Below, piece after piece: positions 32,990-44,002 of a stretch of 64,000 nucleotides of DNA. Origin of the DNA: Orbaceae bacterium ESL0721. GTDB taxonomy: Bacteria > Pseudomonadota > Gammaproteobacteria > Enterobacterales > Orbaceae. The position numbers were made by a program, and so were the translations under genes. Position 1 is the stretch's first letter. Each line of letters begins with the position of its first letter. The notes under the pieces are model-generated. The model made no database searches and was not told the DNA's origin. It was given only the letters and a program-made list of their open reading frames with translations. The stretch lies in assembly GCA_029433365.1 (NCBI GenBank), contig JAQTHZ010000002.1:310001-374000 (forward strand). Reading direction: 5' to 3'.

Positions 32990-35272
32990 TTAGATTGATG
33001 TTGTAAAAGTACGGTTAATCACATCGTTTTGTTGCTCTTTAGTTAAAGAGTTAAAACGGACGGCATAACCAGAGACACGAATAGTTAATTGTGGATATTT
33101 TTCAGGATGCTCCATTGCATCAAGTAATGTATCACGATTCAATACGTTAACATTAAGATGCTGACCACCTTCAACCATCGCTTCATGATGGAAATAGCCA
33201 TCCATTAAACCAGCAAGATTACGTTTACGAGCATCATCATCTTTACCTAATGCATTTGGTACGATTGAGAAAGTATAAGAGATACCATCTTTCGCGTAAG
33301 CAAATGGTAATTTAGCTACCGATGTTAATGAAGCCACAGCACCTTTTTGGTCACGTCCGTGCATAGGGTTAGCACCTGGTCCAAATGGGGCACCAGAACG
33401 ACGTCCATCAGGAGTATTACCAGTCTTTTTACCATACACAACATTAGAGGTAATCGTTAATACTGATTGTGTTGGAATAGCATTACGGTAAGTTTTAAGT
33501 TTCTTGATCTTCTTCATGAAACGTTCAACTAGGTCGATTGCAATATCATCTACACGTGAATCGTTATTACCAAATTGTGGATATTCACCCTCAATTTCGA
33601 AGTCAACAGCGATGCCGTTTTCATCACGAATTGTTTTAACTTTTGCATACTTAATTGCAGAAAGTGAGTCAGCTGCAACAGACAAACCAGCAATACCACA
33701 TGCCATAGTACGGATGATGTCACGATCATGAAGTGCCATTAATGATGCTTCATAACTATATTTATCATGCATATAGTGAATAGCATTAAGTGCGGTAACA
33801 TACTGTTTAGCTAACCAATCCATAAAGTGATCTAAACGTGGGAACACTTTATCATAATCTAAATACTCATCAGTGATTGGGTCAGTTTTTGGACCAACTT
33901 GCATTTTAGATTTTTCATCAACACCACCATTAATTGCATAAAGTAATGTTTTAGCAAGGTTTGCACGAGCACCAAAGAACTGCATCTGTTTACCAACAAT
34001 CATTGGGCTTACGCAACATGCAATTGCATAGTCATCATTGTTGAAGTCTGGACGCATCAAATCATCATTTTCATATTGTAGTGATGAAGTATCGATAGAG
34101 ACTTTAGAAGCAAAGTTTTTAAAGCCTTGCGGTAACTGTTCTGACCAAAGAATTGTCATATTTGGTTCAGGTGATGGACCCATTGTATAAAGGGTATTTA
34201 AGAAACGGAAGCTGGTTTTAGAGACGAGTGTACGTCCATCAGTACCCATACCGGCAATAGATTCTGTTGCCCAAATTGGATCGCCAGAAAATAGTTCATC
34301 ATATTCAGGTGTACGTAAGAAACGAACCATACGTAACTTCATGACAAAATGGTCAACAATCTCTTGTGCCTCTTCTTCAGTGATAAGACCTGCTTTTAGA
34401 TCACGTTCAAAGTAGATATCAAAGAAAGTCGAAGTACGACCTAATGACATGGCTGCACCATTTTGTGATTTAACCGCAGCTAAATAACCGAAATAGGTCC
34501 ATTGAACTGCCTCTTTTGCTGTTTTAGCAGGTCCAGAGATATCAAAGCCATATTTAGCAGCCATCTCTTTTATTTGACCTAATGCACGATGCTGATCAGC
34601 AATCTCTTCACGACGTTGCATTGTCATCACAAGATCAACACCATTTTCGAAGTCAGCCTGTAATGAACCAAATTGTGCGTATTTGTCCTGCATTAAATAG
34701 TCGATACCATAAAGTGCAACACGGCGATAGTCACCAATAATACGTCCACGACCATAAGCATCTGGAAGGCCAGTAATAATACCTGATTTACGGCAACGAA
34801 GAATATCAGGTGTATAAATATCAAATACACCTTGGTTATGAGTTTTACGGTATTCAGTGAAGATTTTTTTTACTAATGGATCAAGTGTACGATTATAGGC
34901 TTTACAAGAGTTTTCGATCATTTTAATGCCACCAAATGGGATCATGGCACGTTTTAATGGTTTCTCTGTCTGTAAACCGACAATCTGTTCTAAATCTTTA
35001 TCAATATAACCTGCATCATGAGCAGTAATTGTAGAGATAACGCTTGTATCAAAATCGAGTGGTGCATGGGTTGCATTTTCGATTTTGACGCCTTTCATTA
35101 CGTCATCCCATAATTTAGTTGTTGCTTCAGTAGCACCAGCTAAAAAAGATTCGTCTCCCTCATAAGGAGTATAGTTTTTCTGAATGAAATCACGAACATT
35201 AACTCCATTCTGCCATTCCCCGTCAGCAAAACCTTTCCATGCTGAGAGTTGTTGCTCATTTAAATTACTCAT
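32990..35272 (-). CDS. pflB: Pyruvate formate-lyase (formate acetyltransferase)
   Basis: 760 aa from the ATG at 35272 ([15 protein letters not shown]), the same length as E. coli PflB. A longer open frame starts at 35317 but adds 15 unrelated residues. Active-site cysteine pair in AIACCVSPM and the C-terminal glycyl radical loop RVSGYAVRF are intact. It converts pyruvate and CoA to acetyl-CoA and formate in fermentation. With focA and pflA it forms the conserved formate locus; the dense use of preferred codons suggests strong expression. Confidence 0.97.
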   Translation of the reverse strand: MSNLNEQQLSAWKGFADGEWQNGVNVRDFIQKNYTPYEGDESFLAGATEATTKLWDDVMKGVKIENATHAPLDFDTSVISTITAHDAGYIDKDLEQIVGLQTEKPLKRAMIPFGGIKMIENSCKAYNRTLDPLVKKIFTEYRKTHNQGVFDIYTPDILRCRKSGIITGLPDAYGRGRIIGDYRRVALYGIDYLMQDKYAQFGSLQADFENGVDLVMTMQRREEIADQHRALGQIKEMAAKYGFDISGPAKTAKEAVQWTYFGYLAAVKSQNGAAMSLGRTSTFFDIYFERDLKAGLITEEEAQEIVDHFVMKLRMVRFLRTPEYDELFSGDPIWATESIAGMGTDGRTLVSKTSFRFLNTLYTMGPSPEPNMTILWSEQLPQGFKNFASKVSIDTSSLQYENDDLMRPDFNNDDYAIACCVSPMIVGKQMQFFGARANLAKTLLYAINGGVDEKSKMQVGPKTDPITDEYLDYDKVFPRLDHFMDWLAKQYVTALNAIHYMHDKYSYEASLMALHDRDIIRTMACGIAGLSVAADSLSAIKYAKVKTIRDENGIAVDFEIEGEYPQFGNNDSRVDDIAIDLVERFMKKIKKLKTYRNAIPTQSVLTITSNVVYGKKTGNTPDGRRSGAPFGPGANPMHGRDQKGAVASLTSVAKLPFAYAKDGISYTFSIVPNALGKDDDARKRNLAGLMDGYFHHEAMVEGGQHLNVNVLNRDTLLDAMEHPEKYPQLTIRVSGYAVRFNSLTKEQQNDVINRTFTTSI

Positions 35273-35415
35273 AGTTGTTACCTCAGATTTATAATTACCG
35301 ACCCCAAAGAGGGTCAAAGCGTCTAAATTCAGTGTTAATTTACGAACTACTATGTCAACAAGTACTTATTATTAATGGACTATTTTATACTTATATCTAC
35401 AATTTTTTTGCATAT

Positions 35416-36279
35416 TTAGTGGGGTTTACGTAAATAGAGTGCAAAGTAAGGGATTGCAACAGCTAAACCACCAAAAATATTGCCAATAGTGACCGGAATC
35501 AGATTATTTAAGATAAAATTTTGAATCGTCAAATCTTTAAAAGTATCAGGTAATATACCAATTGATAACCAAAATTGTGGTGAGGCAAAGTTATTAATAA
35601 CAATCCCCATTGGAATCATAAACATGTTGGCAATGCTATGTTCGAATCCGCTAGCGACAAACATGGCAACAGGAAGAACCATTATCAACATTTTATCTAA
35701 CAGAGTACGACCTGCATAACTGAGCCAAACAGCTAAACAGACCATCAAATTAGCGAGGAATCCAAGAAAGATAGCCTCAATAAAGGTGTGATGCAGTTTA
35801 TGATCAGCTGTTTGAAGTACGTTTAATCCCCATAATCCATTAGCGACCATATATTGACCAGAAAACCAGATAATTAAGACGAACAGTAAAGCACCAATAA
35901 AGTTACCGATATAGACAATAATCCAGTTACGAAGCATCTGCATCCAACTGATTCTGTGCGTCATTTTGGGTAAAATGGTCAGTACGGTAGATGTAAATAG
36001 ATCAGAACCACAACAGACAACTAACATTAATCCTAAAGAGAAACAGATACCACCAACTAATTTGGCTAATCCGAAAGCAACCGTAGCAGTACCAGTAGTA
36101 GATGTTATATAAAAGACAAAAGCGATGGAGATAAAAATACCAGCAAGAATTGCGGAGAGAGTTGTAGCGCAGAGATGTTTATTTACCTTGTAATTACTGA
36201 CCTCTTCTGCGATTTTAGCCATTTGGGCTGGCGAAAAAGCGTCAACAATTTTATCACTTTGTGAACTATTATTATTCAA
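35416..36279 (-). CDS. focA: Formate channel
   Basis: 287 aa, six membrane helices. The family motifs are visible: AKIAEEVSNYKVNK near the start, GGICFSLGLMLVVCCGSDLFTS (pore loop region) and GNFIGALLFVLI. FocA moves formate in both directions across the inner membrane, pH dependent. It lies upstream of pflB with 143 bases between, as in E. coli, where the two are co-transcribed with extra promoters in front of pflB. Confidence 0.95.
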   Translation of the reverse strand: MNNNSSQSDKIVDAFSPAQMAKIAEEVSNYKVNKHLCATTLSAILAGIFISIAFVFYITSTTGTATVAFGLAKLVGGICFSLGLMLVVCCGSDLFTSTVLTILPKMTHRISWMQMLRNWIIVYIGNFIGALLFVLIIWFSGQYMVANGLWGLNVLQTADHKLHHTFIEAIFLGFLANLMVCLAVWLSYAGRTLLDKMLIMVLPVAMFVASGFEHSIANMFMIPMGIVINNFASPQFWLSIGILPDTFKDLTIQNFILNNLIPVTIGNIFGGLAVAIPYFALYLRKPH

Positions 36280-36559
36280 ACCTAAAGTCCCTAATAAAAT
36301 AAAGGATTTAATGATGTGATAGTATACTCAAAATTTGATATAGGTCATCTTTTTTTTTGATTAAAAATGGCAAATTTTTGGAAAAAAAGAGATAAACATT
36401 ATCAATACTTAACTGATTAACAATTTATTATCTCTTTTTATTATCAGAACTTTTCTAAATTAAATTTCGCTTCTATCACATTTTAAAATGATGGTTTAGA
36501 ACTATGTTTTAAATCTATGTTTTAAATCTGTAATTTTAACTTCTCGCTGTAGAGAGATT

Positions 36560-37630
36560 TTACCTATTTTCAAGTAATTTATTCACTTTAATAAGGTAAT
36601 TTCGCGACTCTTGTGAAACATGTGATGTTACCAATTTGTTATACACCTGTTCTGGTGTCATACCGTTAATAACTTTGACAGCTATATTACGGTCGCTGTG
36701 GAAAGTTCTAAGTACACTACCGGCACCGCCATTATAGGCTGTTATCATTGCATAACGGAGAGATGTAGGATTGCTAATTCCAGCCAAATATTTAGTTTTA
36801 ATTAGTGATAAATAGGCGGTACCCATATCAATATTATTATGCGGATCAAGTAAGAATTGACGACTCGGCTCGCCAGATTTTCCTCTCATTTTGAAAACAT
36901 CTCGCCCCGCGGTATGTTGTTGTACCTGCATTAAACCGAGTGCATCTGAGCGGCTTACAGCAAATGGGTTAAATGCAGATTCAACTTCCATAATAGCCAA
37001 AATAAGTCGCTCTTCAATGTAGTAGCGATTGGACGCCTCTGTTACTAGCGGCATAAATTTTCGGGCACGTTGATTGATATGGTTAGGAACTAATTTTATC
37101 ACTACATAAGCGATACGATGTGAGCCAGAATCACGAAATTTAATATTTTTTGTAATGACATAATTAGCAAAACTGTTTGCACGATCTGGCCAACGAATAG
37201 GCAGTTTATTCTGATCTAAAACTTGGTTATATAAAAAAGGTTCTTCTGTAAAATTGAGATCAATTCTATCATGGCGAATAATGTCGACCGGTTCAGACAT
37301 TAGTAGCGTTGAGATTATCGCATCTTTTAGACTTTCTTGCGGTTTATCTGACAGCGTTTCAAACGTTATCACACCAGAGACAAAGTTGATATGTACACGT
37401 GTTTGTAGATCATCTTCATATTGGACATAATCTTTAGGTCCGGCAATTAAAACCTCTTTAGGCCCCCAAATCTGTTCAATATTATTGGCATATTGTCCGA
37501 TTAAGATATTAAAAGCATTTGTATCTTTAACAATAAGTTTCTCTTCATTGAGACTTTTTTCACCTGAACAAGCAGTTAATAGCAAGGTGATAAAAAGGGG
37601 TAAGGCAATAAATTTTAGACTATTTTTCAT
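36560..37630 (-). CDS. mltC: Membrane-bound lytic murein transglycosylase C
   Basis: 356 aa lipoprotein: signal peptide ending in LLLTAC with lipid-carrying Cys21. The C-terminal SLT domain has the catalytic Glu in AIMEVESAFNPFAVS, followed by ALGLMQVQ and AYNGGAGSV. It cleaves peptidoglycan glycan strands from the outer membrane. The mutY-yggX-mltC order is the enterobacterial one. A 13-base tandem duplication lies 33 bases after the stop. Confidence 0.95.
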   Translation of the reverse strand: MKNSLKFIALPLFITLLLTACSGEKSLNEEKLIVKDTNAFNILIGQYANNIEQIWGPKEVLIAGPKDYVQYEDDLQTRVHINFVSGVITFETLSDKPQESLKDAIISTLLMSEPVDIIRHDRIDLNFTEEPFLYNQVLDQNKLPIRWPDRANSFANYVITKNIKFRDSGSHRIAYVVIKLVPNHINQRARKFMPLVTEASNRYYIEERLILAIMEVESAFNPFAVSRSDALGLMQVQQHTAGRDVFKMRGKSGEPSRQFLLDPHNNIDMGTAYLSLIKTKYLAGISNPTSLRYAMITAYNGGAGSVLRTFHSDRNIAVKVINGMTPEQVYNKLVTSHVSQESRNYLIKVNKLLENR

Positions 37631-37711
37631 GATGAATTTTGACTTCTGTAAATTTCAGCGCTATCTCAAGATTATGTGAATGTGGTAGATACTTAAAATG
37701 ATAGATATTTT

Positions 37712-37745
37712 AAGACTATAGATACTTTAAGACTATAGATACTTT
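37712..37745. repeat. 17-bp tandem duplication at the end of yggX
   Basis: AAGACTATAGATACTTT occurs twice in a row; the second copy runs into the yggX stop codon. One of several short tandem duplications close to gene ends in this chromosome segment. Confidence 0.85.
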
Positions 37746-38010
37746 AATGAGGTTTATAACCTTCGATAACCACATCTTCACCTTCAAAAAGGAATCTTAC
37801 CATCTCAGTCTCAATCTTTTTACGATGTTCTGGATTCATCATATTCAGTTTATGTTCATTAATAAGCATTGTCTGTTTTTTTAACCATTCAGCCCAAGCA
37901 GGTTTCGAAATTTCATTAAAAATACGTTTACCGATTTCACCAGGATAGAGCTGAAAATCTAGCCCTTCGGCCTCTTTTTTTAGGTAGTGACAATAAATTG
38001 TGCGGCTCAT
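37744..38010 (-). CDS. yggX: Fe(II) trafficking protein YggX
   Basis: 88 aa from ATG 38010 ([20 protein letters not shown]), matching the family's normal length; the open frame upstream to 38103 is not conserved and lacks coding character. Cys7 is the conserved cysteine. YggX protects Fe-S clusters from oxidative damage; next to mutY, itself an Fe-S enzyme, as in E. coli. Ends [14 protein letters not shown], typical of the family. Confidence 0.95.
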   Translation of the reverse strand: MSRTIYCHYLKKEAEGLDFQLYPGEIGKRIFNEISKPAWAEWLKKQTMLINEHKLNMMNPEHRKKIETEMVRFLFEGEDVVIEGYKPH

Positions 38011-38197
38011 TTTCATTATTCTCAATTTAATAATTTTAGGCTTGATTATACCCAAAATAGTGTTAGAAAGGGAGATTTTTATAATCGGAATCTCGTTATT
38101 CAATCCAACAATAAGTGAATAATTACAATAATAAAAACTTTTTTTAGATGGGTAGATGATCCCTCTATTTACGCTATTTTTTGATTGAAATGGGTGT

Positions 38198-38210
38198 TAA
38201 CCCTAAAACA
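38198..38210 (+). repeat. TAACCCTAAAACA word, copy 1
   Basis: Between yggX and mutY. Matches the 14-base word except for its last base. Confidence 0.7.
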
Positions 38211-38305
38211 AATTTGCATCATATCTATGATACTGATGTTTCATAAAGGGGAAAAGATATCACTAGTTATCCTGAAAAGGTAAACATCCATTTTATTGAT
38301 AGCAA

Positions 38306-39352
38306 CTATTTAATCTGTTGTAACAGCGTAAGAATCGGTGCAGGCAAGCCTAAACTTGCCTCTTTAGTGATGAGATCATACCAATGCCCTTCTCTCTCAT
38401 ATAGCGTTTTACTTGATTGAATAATCTCACACTGTATCGGTATGATATTGAGGTGAAAATGGGTAAAAGTGTGGCGAATAGCATTGAGCTGTTTTGGTTT
38501 AGTAGTAATAAAATGGTATTTGTTGAGCCACTCCAGTAGTGCTTGCTCATCGGTAAATTGTGGAAAACAGTAGAGTCCCCCCCAGATTCCTGAAGGGGCT
38601 CTCTTCTCGAGCCAAACATGGTGATTTTTTTCTAATATTAGGAAATAGGCAGTTTTTTCAGGAATACTTTTTTTCGGTTTTTTAGTTGGATAGTGCTGCC
38701 AGCTTGATCTTTTATAAGCGAGACAGCCATCACTTAGTTGGCAGAGTGTGCATTTAGGTTTCGACCTTGTACAGACTAGCGCACCTATATCCATCATAGC
38801 TTGATTAAATTGTGCCACACCCTGTTTCGGCGTCACCTCTTCACTTAACTGCCAAAATCTATTCTCAACAGCTTTATTACCGGGGAATCCGTCAATTGCA
38901 AAATAACGGGCGAGTATCCGTTTAACATTACCATCTAAAATAGCGTAGTGCTGGTTTTGTGATAACGATAAAATAGCGCCAGCAGTGGATCGACCAACTC
39001 CAGGCAGAGCGACCACATCAGCAAAATCGGTAGGGAAGATCCCACTATATTTTTCGGCAATAATTTGCGCTGCTTTATGTAGATTTCGCCCTCGCGCATA
39101 GTAACCAAGACCAGTCCAAAGATGGAGCACATCATCAATTGATGCGCTGGCTAAATCGGTAATAGTCGGATAGTTTTCAATAAAACGGTTGAAATAAGGT
39201 ATAACAGTTGCAACTTGCGTCTGTTGCAACATCACCTCGGATAACCAGACATGATAAGCACTCTTTTCGATCTGCCATGGTAATGTTTTGCGACCAAACT
39301 GGTCATACCAATTTAGTACAGCATCAGAAAAATGGTTCATATTATTAGGCAT
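38306..39352 (-). CDS. mutY: Adenine DNA glycosylase
   Basis: 348 aa, as E. coli MutY (350). Catalytic Glu in [12 protein letters not shown], helix-hairpin-helix [11 protein letters not shown], catalytic Asp in AILDGNVKR, and the 4Fe-4S loop [17 protein letters not shown] (CX6CX2CX5C). The C-terminal MutT-like domain recognises 8-oxoG. It removes A mispaired with 8-oxoG. A second ATG at codon 5 (MNHF) is an alternative start. Confidence 0.96.
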   Translation of the reverse strand: MPNNMNHFSDAVLNWYDQFGRKTLPWQIEKSAYHVWLSEVMLQQTQVATVIPYFNRFIENYPTITDLASASIDDVLHLWTGLGYYARGRNLHKAAQIIAEKYSGIFPTDFADVVALPGVGRSTAGAILSLSQNQHYAILDGNVKRILARYFAIDGFPGNKAVENRFWQLSEEVTPKQGVAQFNQAMMDIGALVCTRSKPKCTLCQLSDGCLAYKRSSWQHYPTKKPKKSIPEKTAYFLILEKNHHVWLEKRAPSGIWGGLYCFPQFTDEQALLEWLNKYHFITTKPKQLNAIRHTFTHFHLNIIPIQCEIIQSSKTLYEREGHWYDLITKEASLGLPAPILTLLQQIK

Positions 39353-39408
39353 CGATTTTTTCGTAACTTACATTATCTTAATTTGTGTTCTTAACATAGA
39401 AGTTTAAC

Positions 39409-39434
39409 TTAGAAGCTTAATTTAGAAGCTTAAT
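39409..39434. repeat. 13-bp tandem duplication near the pheA end
   Basis: TTAGAAGCTTAAT occurs twice in a row, ending eight bases from the pheA stop, in the gap to mutY. Confidence 0.85.
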
Positions 39435-39441
39435 TTATAAC

Positions 39442-40587
39442 TTAAATGACGGTCGCGACAGACTCACTAGGGTAACAGCCTAACACTTTTAGATAGCGCG
39501 TTATCGATGAGAGGGCAGTTAATGTTGCCTGCATATCAGCTGATTTTATATTACCTTGCAGATCAATATAGAACATCTCCTCCCATGGGTTACCATGAAT
39601 TGGGCGAGACTCCAGTTTGCTCATCGTAATATTGTGTTCCCGAAGTACCATTAATGCTTCAACTAGTGCTCCTGCCTGCTGTCCGGTTTTCACTAAAATC
39701 GTGGTTTTGGCTGGAATCTGCTCTGGTACATCAATAGCTTTACGTGCTAAAACAATAAAGCGGGTGATATTCTCTTTCTGATTGGCAAAATTATGTTTTA
39801 AAACCTGTAGACCATACAGATCTCCGCCATCTTTATTACCTAGTGCAGCGATATTTTGTTGATTAAGTTTAGCGACCGTCTCAATAGCGGATGAGGTGCT
39901 GTCACAATAGACAATCTTCCAGTTTGGGAAGTTCTCTAAAAAGTCACTACACTGTTGAAATGGTTGCGGATGGCTATAAACGGTATCAATATCACTCAAT
40001 TGACTATTGGACGCAGCCAGAACACAGTGATCAATCGGTAACGATAGTTCGCCTATAATATTGAGATCGGTCTTTTGGAGTAGATCGTAAACCTCATTGA
40101 TTGAACCAGAACTACTATTCTCAATTGGCACAATTCCATAATCAGCCACGCCATTTTCAACCTGTTTAAAGACATCTTTAAAAGTTGGGCAACTAGATTC
40201 AATCATCTGTTCAATATGGCTGTTGGCGTATTGCCGAGTCGCTGAGTGTGAATATGAACCTTTCGGTCCTAAAAAGGCGATGGTGGTTGCGCTTCGGTTA
40301 TTTAAGGTCTCTTGTAGATATTTTTGTTGGAGTAACACCGAATCTTCAATAATCAGTTGGTAGAGCCGTTTAATCAGGAGATCATCAAGTTGATACTGCT
40401 TACCCTGTTCGATTAATGTATTGATCAAAGAGCGTTCACGCTCAATATCGCGGACAGGGATATGAGCCGCAATTTTAGTTTTGACCACTTCAATCGACAG
40501 ATCTCTCCGTTTAGCGATAATTTCAAGTAAGCTTTTATCAAGGGCGGTAATTTTTTCGCGTAGTGGCAGTAGGGGATTATTAGGCAT
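39442..40587 (-). CDS. pheA: Chorismate mutase / prephenate dehydratase
   Basis: 381 aa, bifunctional as in E. coli (386). Chorismate mutase domain at 5-95 ([22 protein letters not shown]), prephenate dehydratase at about 105-285 ([28 protein letters not shown]), and an ACT regulatory domain with the phenylalanine-binding ESRP motif near 330. It makes phenylpyruvate for phenylalanine synthesis. It follows raiA as in enterobacteria, but I find no phenylalanine-rich leader peptide or attenuator between them. Confidence 0.96.
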   Translation of the reverse strand: MPNNPLLPLREKITALDKSLLEIIAKRRDLSIEVVKTKIAAHIPVRDIERERSLINTLIEQGKQYQLDDLLIKRLYQLIIEDSVLLQQKYLQETLNNRSATTIAFLGPKGSYSHSATRQYANSHIEQMIESSCPTFKDVFKQVENGVADYGIVPIENSSSGSINEVYDLLQKTDLNIIGELSLPIDHCVLAASNSQLSDIDTVYSHPQPFQQCSDFLENFPNWKIVYCDSTSSAIETVAKLNQQNIAALGNKDGGDLYGLQVLKHNFANQKENITRFIVLARKAIDVPEQIPAKTTILVKTGQQAGALVEALMVLREHNITMSKLESRPIHGNPWEEMFYIDLQGNIKSADMQATLTALSSITRYLKVLGCYPSESVATVI

Positions 40588-40756
40588 TTTGAATTAAGTT
40601 AATAAAAGTAGCATTGGTTAAATAGTGTAACATCTATTATAGCAATATTTATCATAAATATACCAATAAGGAGAAGCACCAAATTTATGCCTCTCCTTTT
40701 TCTTTTTTTAAAATTTAGGTTTGACTATTTAGAGAAACTTACGTTAACAAAAATAT

Positions 40757-41083
40757 TTACTCTGCATCTGGCTGATCTTTAATACTCTCAAATGCCCGTC
40801 TTGATTCCCCTTTATGTTGAATCTTATTTAGCTGTTTTTCAAGTTTAGCGATTAGATCATTAATGGCTGAATACATATCCGGATCTTTTGCTGAGGCAAC
40901 TAATGGCGTACCTTTGGTTGAGATTGTTGCATCGATAATAAATCCATCAGGCTCTTTGGATAAGATGAAGTGGGGATTAATGAGTGATGCACGCCACTTA
41001 TCTAATTTCGAGAATTTTTCCTCAATATAGTTGCGTAGTGCAGGCGTAATATCCATCTGTTTACTGGTGATACTTAATGTCAT
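40757..41083 (-). CDS. raiA: Ribosome-associated inhibitor / hibernation factor
   Basis: 108 aa. The S30AE fold is clear: [23 protein letters not shown], then strands with [11 protein letters not shown] and helix [17 protein letters not shown]. RaiA (YfiA) binds the 30S subunit in stationary phase or cold and blocks translation. Linkage to pheA supports RaiA over HPF. Ribosome site GAGGTCA upstream. Confidence 0.93.
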   Translation of the reverse strand: MTLSITSKQMDITPALRNYIEEKFSKLDKWRASLINPHFILSKEPDGFIIDATISTKGTPLVASAKDPDMYSAINDLIAKLEKQLNKIQHKGESRRAFESIKDQPDAE

Positions 41084-41399
41084 AATTGACCTCCTCTTCT
41101 TAAGTTGATTGGTCTCTACTTAATCATATCAACAGACGACTCAACTGTTGTATATCCTGTTATATATAGTTATATATAACTATATAGGTAATACATTGGC
41201 AAATTATAGGGGGTAGGTCAACATAATACCTCTGGTTTGTTAAATTAATCGTCAAAATTAGCCTATTTATGCAGCAATTAACTCAATCATCAACTCACTT
41301 ATCAACTTAATTATCATAGCCGATTAGATGTGTCATCAAAGTAACTAATCAGTTTATAATAGATCAAAATAGGTAAGTTTAACGGTTAAAGAGGTTTAA
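41084..41399. other. Divergent intergenic region raiA/trmJ with a 24-bp palindrome
   Basis: AT-rich. Bases 41163-41186 are a perfect palindrome of half-site TATATAGTTATA. It may be a cruciform, a binding site, or part of the raiA promoter. No RNA gene or reading frame is supported. Confidence 0.5.
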
Positions 41400-42143
41400 G
41401 TGGTTTCTTCTTCAAATATAGATTTTACAAATATAAAGATTGTTCTTATTGGGACATCACATACCGGAAACATCGGATCAGCAGCCAGAGCCATGAAGAC
41501 AATGGGGTTAACCGAGTTAGTTCTTGTTAATCCGCTGGTTGAGCCTGATTCTCAAGCGATATCATTGGCAGCAGGTGCTAGTGATATCATTCAAAATATT
41601 AAGATCTTCCCCTCATTAGATGCAGCAATTGCCGATTGTACGCTGGTCATTGGGACAAGTGCGCGTCAACGAAATTTAGCTTGGCCTAACTTAATGCCAG
41701 ATGAGTGTGGAGAGAAACTTGTCCAAACCGCAACAACAGCACCTACCGCCTTAGTTTTTGGTTGTGAACGGGTTGGATTAACCAATAATGAGCTACAAAA
41801 GTGTCACTATCATGTCACTATTCCAGCCAATCCTGAATATAGCTCTCTCAATCTTGCGATGTCGGTACAGATACTCTGTTATGAGATTCGCCAAGCTTGG
41901 TTAAAAATGGTGCCAAGTAGTGAGCCACCGGTCCCGCAATTGCCCAAAGATGAAGATATAGAGCGTTTTTATCAACATTTAGAGTCTACTTTGCTACAGA
42001 CCGGATTTATTCATGAAAACCACCCTGGTCAGGTGATGAATCGACTACGGCGACTATTCACGCGCGCCTATGTTGAGCAGCAGGAGCTGAATATTTTACG
42101 TGGAATTTTAACTTCGATTAATCAAGCCATAAAAAAGGGGTGA
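41400..42143 (+). CDS. trmJ: tRNA (Cm32/Um32) methyltransferase
   Basis: 247 aa from GTG 41400 with AAGAGG upstream. SPOUT methyltransferase motifs: [21 protein letters not shown] at the start, [16 protein letters not shown], and the knot [18 protein letters not shown]. TrmJ adds a 2'-O-methyl group at position 32 of several tRNAs. In E. coli it precedes the isc operon; here it stands alone before cysS. Confidence 0.95.
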   Translation: MVSSSNIDFTNIKIVLIGTSHTGNIGSAARAMKTMGLTELVLVNPLVEPDSQAISLAAGASDIIQNIKIFPSLDAAIADCTLVIGTSARQRNLAWPNLMPDECGEKLVQTATTAPTALVFGCERVGLTNNELQKCHYHVTIPANPEYSSLNLAMSVQILCYEIRQAWLKMVPSSEPPVPQLPKDEDIERFYQHLESTLLQTGFIHENHPGQVMNRLRRLFTRAYVEQQELNILRGILTSINQAIKKG

Positions 42144-42184
42144 TCTTGTTTCACCCCGCTCTATTTTGTCTACTGTTCTATATT

Positions 42185-42210
42185 GATTTAAAAAATCGAT
42201 TTAAAAAATT
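42185..42210. repeat. 13-bp tandem duplication between trmJ and cysS
   Basis: GATTTAAAAAATC and GATTTAAAAAATT lie side by side, followed by degenerate TGATC words up to the cysS stop. Confidence 0.7.
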
Positions 42211-42246
42211 GATCTGTGATTGATCTAAAATATTGATCAAATAGTT

Positions 42247-43644
42247 TTACAATGCGGTATCACGAATTCGCCACGTGGTACCCTCTGCACTATCCTCTAA
42301 AACAATATTCATCTCAGCTAACTTATTACGCGCCTCATCGGCAACCGCCCACTCTTTATTAGCACGTGCGTCATTACGCTGTTTAATCAATTTTTCAACT
42401 AATGCAGTATCAACCTGTTTGGTACCTTGCTGTAAAAACTGTTCTGGATCTTGATTTAATAACCCTAAAACATCCGCTAAATATCTCAGCTCTGCTGCCA
42501 GCTCATCCGCTTTTTGGTTATCTTTATCCGCTTTTGCTCGATTGATCGCTTTGGCTAAATCAAATAGCACGGAGTAAGCTTCTGGTGTATTAAAATCATC
42601 ATCCATAGCAGCAGAAAATTGCCGGCGATAATTGCTATCAGGTGTGATATGTGTAGCTGACGGATCAGTATCACGCAGCGCAGTATAGAGACGTTCAAGG
42701 GAGAGACGTGCCTGTTTTAAGTTATCTTCGCTATAATTTAGTTGACTACGATAGTGCCCCGACAGTAAAAAGTAGCGTACTGTTTCTGCATCATACTCTT
42801 TTAACACATCCCTAATGGTGAAAAAATTATTGAGTGATTTGGACATCTTCTCTTGGTTGATCATAACCATGCCAGAATGCATCCAGTAGTTAACATATTT
42901 GCCATGATGGGCACAGGTTGATTGCGCAATCTCATTTTCATGGTGTGGGAACATCAGATCTGAGCCACCACCATGAATATCAAAGTGGTGACCAAGCATT
43001 GCGCTATTCATCGCTGAACACTCAATATGCCAACCAGGGCGACCTTTCCCCCAAGGTGAGTCCCAACTTGGTTCATTAGGTTTTGACATCTTCCAGAGCA
43101 CAAAATCCATTGGATTCTGTTTTGCATCAATCACATCAACCCTTGCACCTGCCTGTAACTGTTCGAGATTCTGCCTTGAGAGAATCCCATAATTAGGATC
43201 GCTATCTACCGCAAACATCACATCACCGTTAGTCGCAATATAGGCATGATTTTTAGCCAGCAACTCCTCAATTAACTGGATGATTTGTGGCATGTGATGG
43301 GTGGCACGAGGCTCGATGTCGGGTCGTTTAATATTTAGTGCATCGAAATCCGCATACATCTCTTTTAGCATGCGATCGGTTAGTTCACTACAGCTTTCAC
43401 CATTTTCTGCGGCGCGCCGAATAATCTTATCATCAATATCAGTAATATTACGGACATAGGTGAGATCGTAACCTAAAAAGCGTAAATAGCGCGTGACCAT
43501 GTCAAAAGCGACAAAAGTGCGTCCATGACCTATATGGCAGAGATCATAAATTGTCACCCCGCAGACATACAGACCCACTTTATTGGGGTGTATCGATGTA
43601 AACGGCTCTTTTTCTCGGGTGAGGGTGTTATAGATCTTCAACAT
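42247..43644 (-). CDS. cysS: Cysteinyl-tRNA synthetase
   Basis: 465 aa, near E. coli CysS (461). Class I signatures HIGHGR (after CGVTIYDLC, which holds the first zinc-binding cysteine) and KMSKSLNN are present; other zinc ligands are in HIECSAMN and HHENE. It charges tRNA-Cys. Copy 2 of the TAACCCTAAAACAT word lies in the coding sequence (ADVLGLLN region), and a 13-base tandem duplication follows the stop. Confidence 0.97.
   Translation of the reverse strand: MLKIYNTLTREKEPFTSIHPNKVGLYVCGVTIYDLCHIGHGRTFVAFDMVTRYLRFLGYDLTYVRNITDIDDKIIRRAAENGESCSELTDRMLKEMYADFDALNIKRPDIEPRATHHMPQIIQLIEELLAKNHAYIATNGDVMFAVDSDPNYGILSRQNLEQLQAGARVDVIDAKQNPMDFVLWKMSKPNEPSWDSPWGKGRPGWHIECSAMNSAMLGHHFDIHGGGSDLMFPHHENEIAQSTCAHHGKYVNYWMHSGMVMINQEKMSKSLNNFFTIRDVLKEYDAETVRYFLLSGHYRSQLNYSEDNLKQARLSLERLYTALRDTDPSATHITPDSNYRRQFSAAMDDDFNTPEAYSVLFDLAKAINRAKADKDNQKADELAAELRYLADVLGLLNQDPEQFLQQGTKQVDTALVEKLIKQRNDARANKEWAVADEARNKLAEMNIVLEDSAEGTTWRIRDTAL
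42460..42473 (+). repeat. TAACCCTAAAACAT word, copy 2
   Basis: Exact copy inside cysS; on the coding strand it reads ATGTTTTAGGGTTA. Confidence 0.7.
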
Positions 43645-44002
43645 AGATTGTCCTGAAATGGGTAAGATAAAGTGTGAAAATTGAGGTTATGCGGGCAATA
43701 TAACAAAAATTTATAGCAGACTCAAATTAGTTTAATCTGCGCTAAATCTTATAAAAAATAGGTCAAACCCTAAAACATTGGTCAAAAATTAGCAATAAAA
43801 TTACAGTTAATTTATTTAAGTTAAATTTAATCGATTAATTAGCAGTTTATAGCGTACCTAATATTGAGGTGACGTTATAAACTGCGTAATTTTTATGCTG
43901 TAAGTATCTGTTTTCAAAGCATGTTTTTAAAACCTGATTTAGAAACCTTTTTTTAACACCTATTTAAAAAAACTTATAGTAGCTTATAGTAGCTTACGGT
44001 TA
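43645..44002. other. Gap between cysS and lysC without a gene
   Basis: 358 bases, very AT-rich. It holds one AACCCTAAAACAT word (43765-43778) and a 10-bp tandem repeat (CTTATAGTAG twice, 43973-43992) next to the lysC stop. No reading frame, RNA or clear terminator seen. Confidence 0.5.
43765..43778 (+). repeat. AAACCCTAAAACAT word, copy 3
   Basis: Intergenic, upstream of cysS; one mismatch at the first base. Confidence 0.7.

Noticed and set aside
40588-40756. pheL leader peptide and attenuator before pheA
   Set aside because: No phenylalanine-rich short frame and no attenuator pair with a T run on the minus strand.
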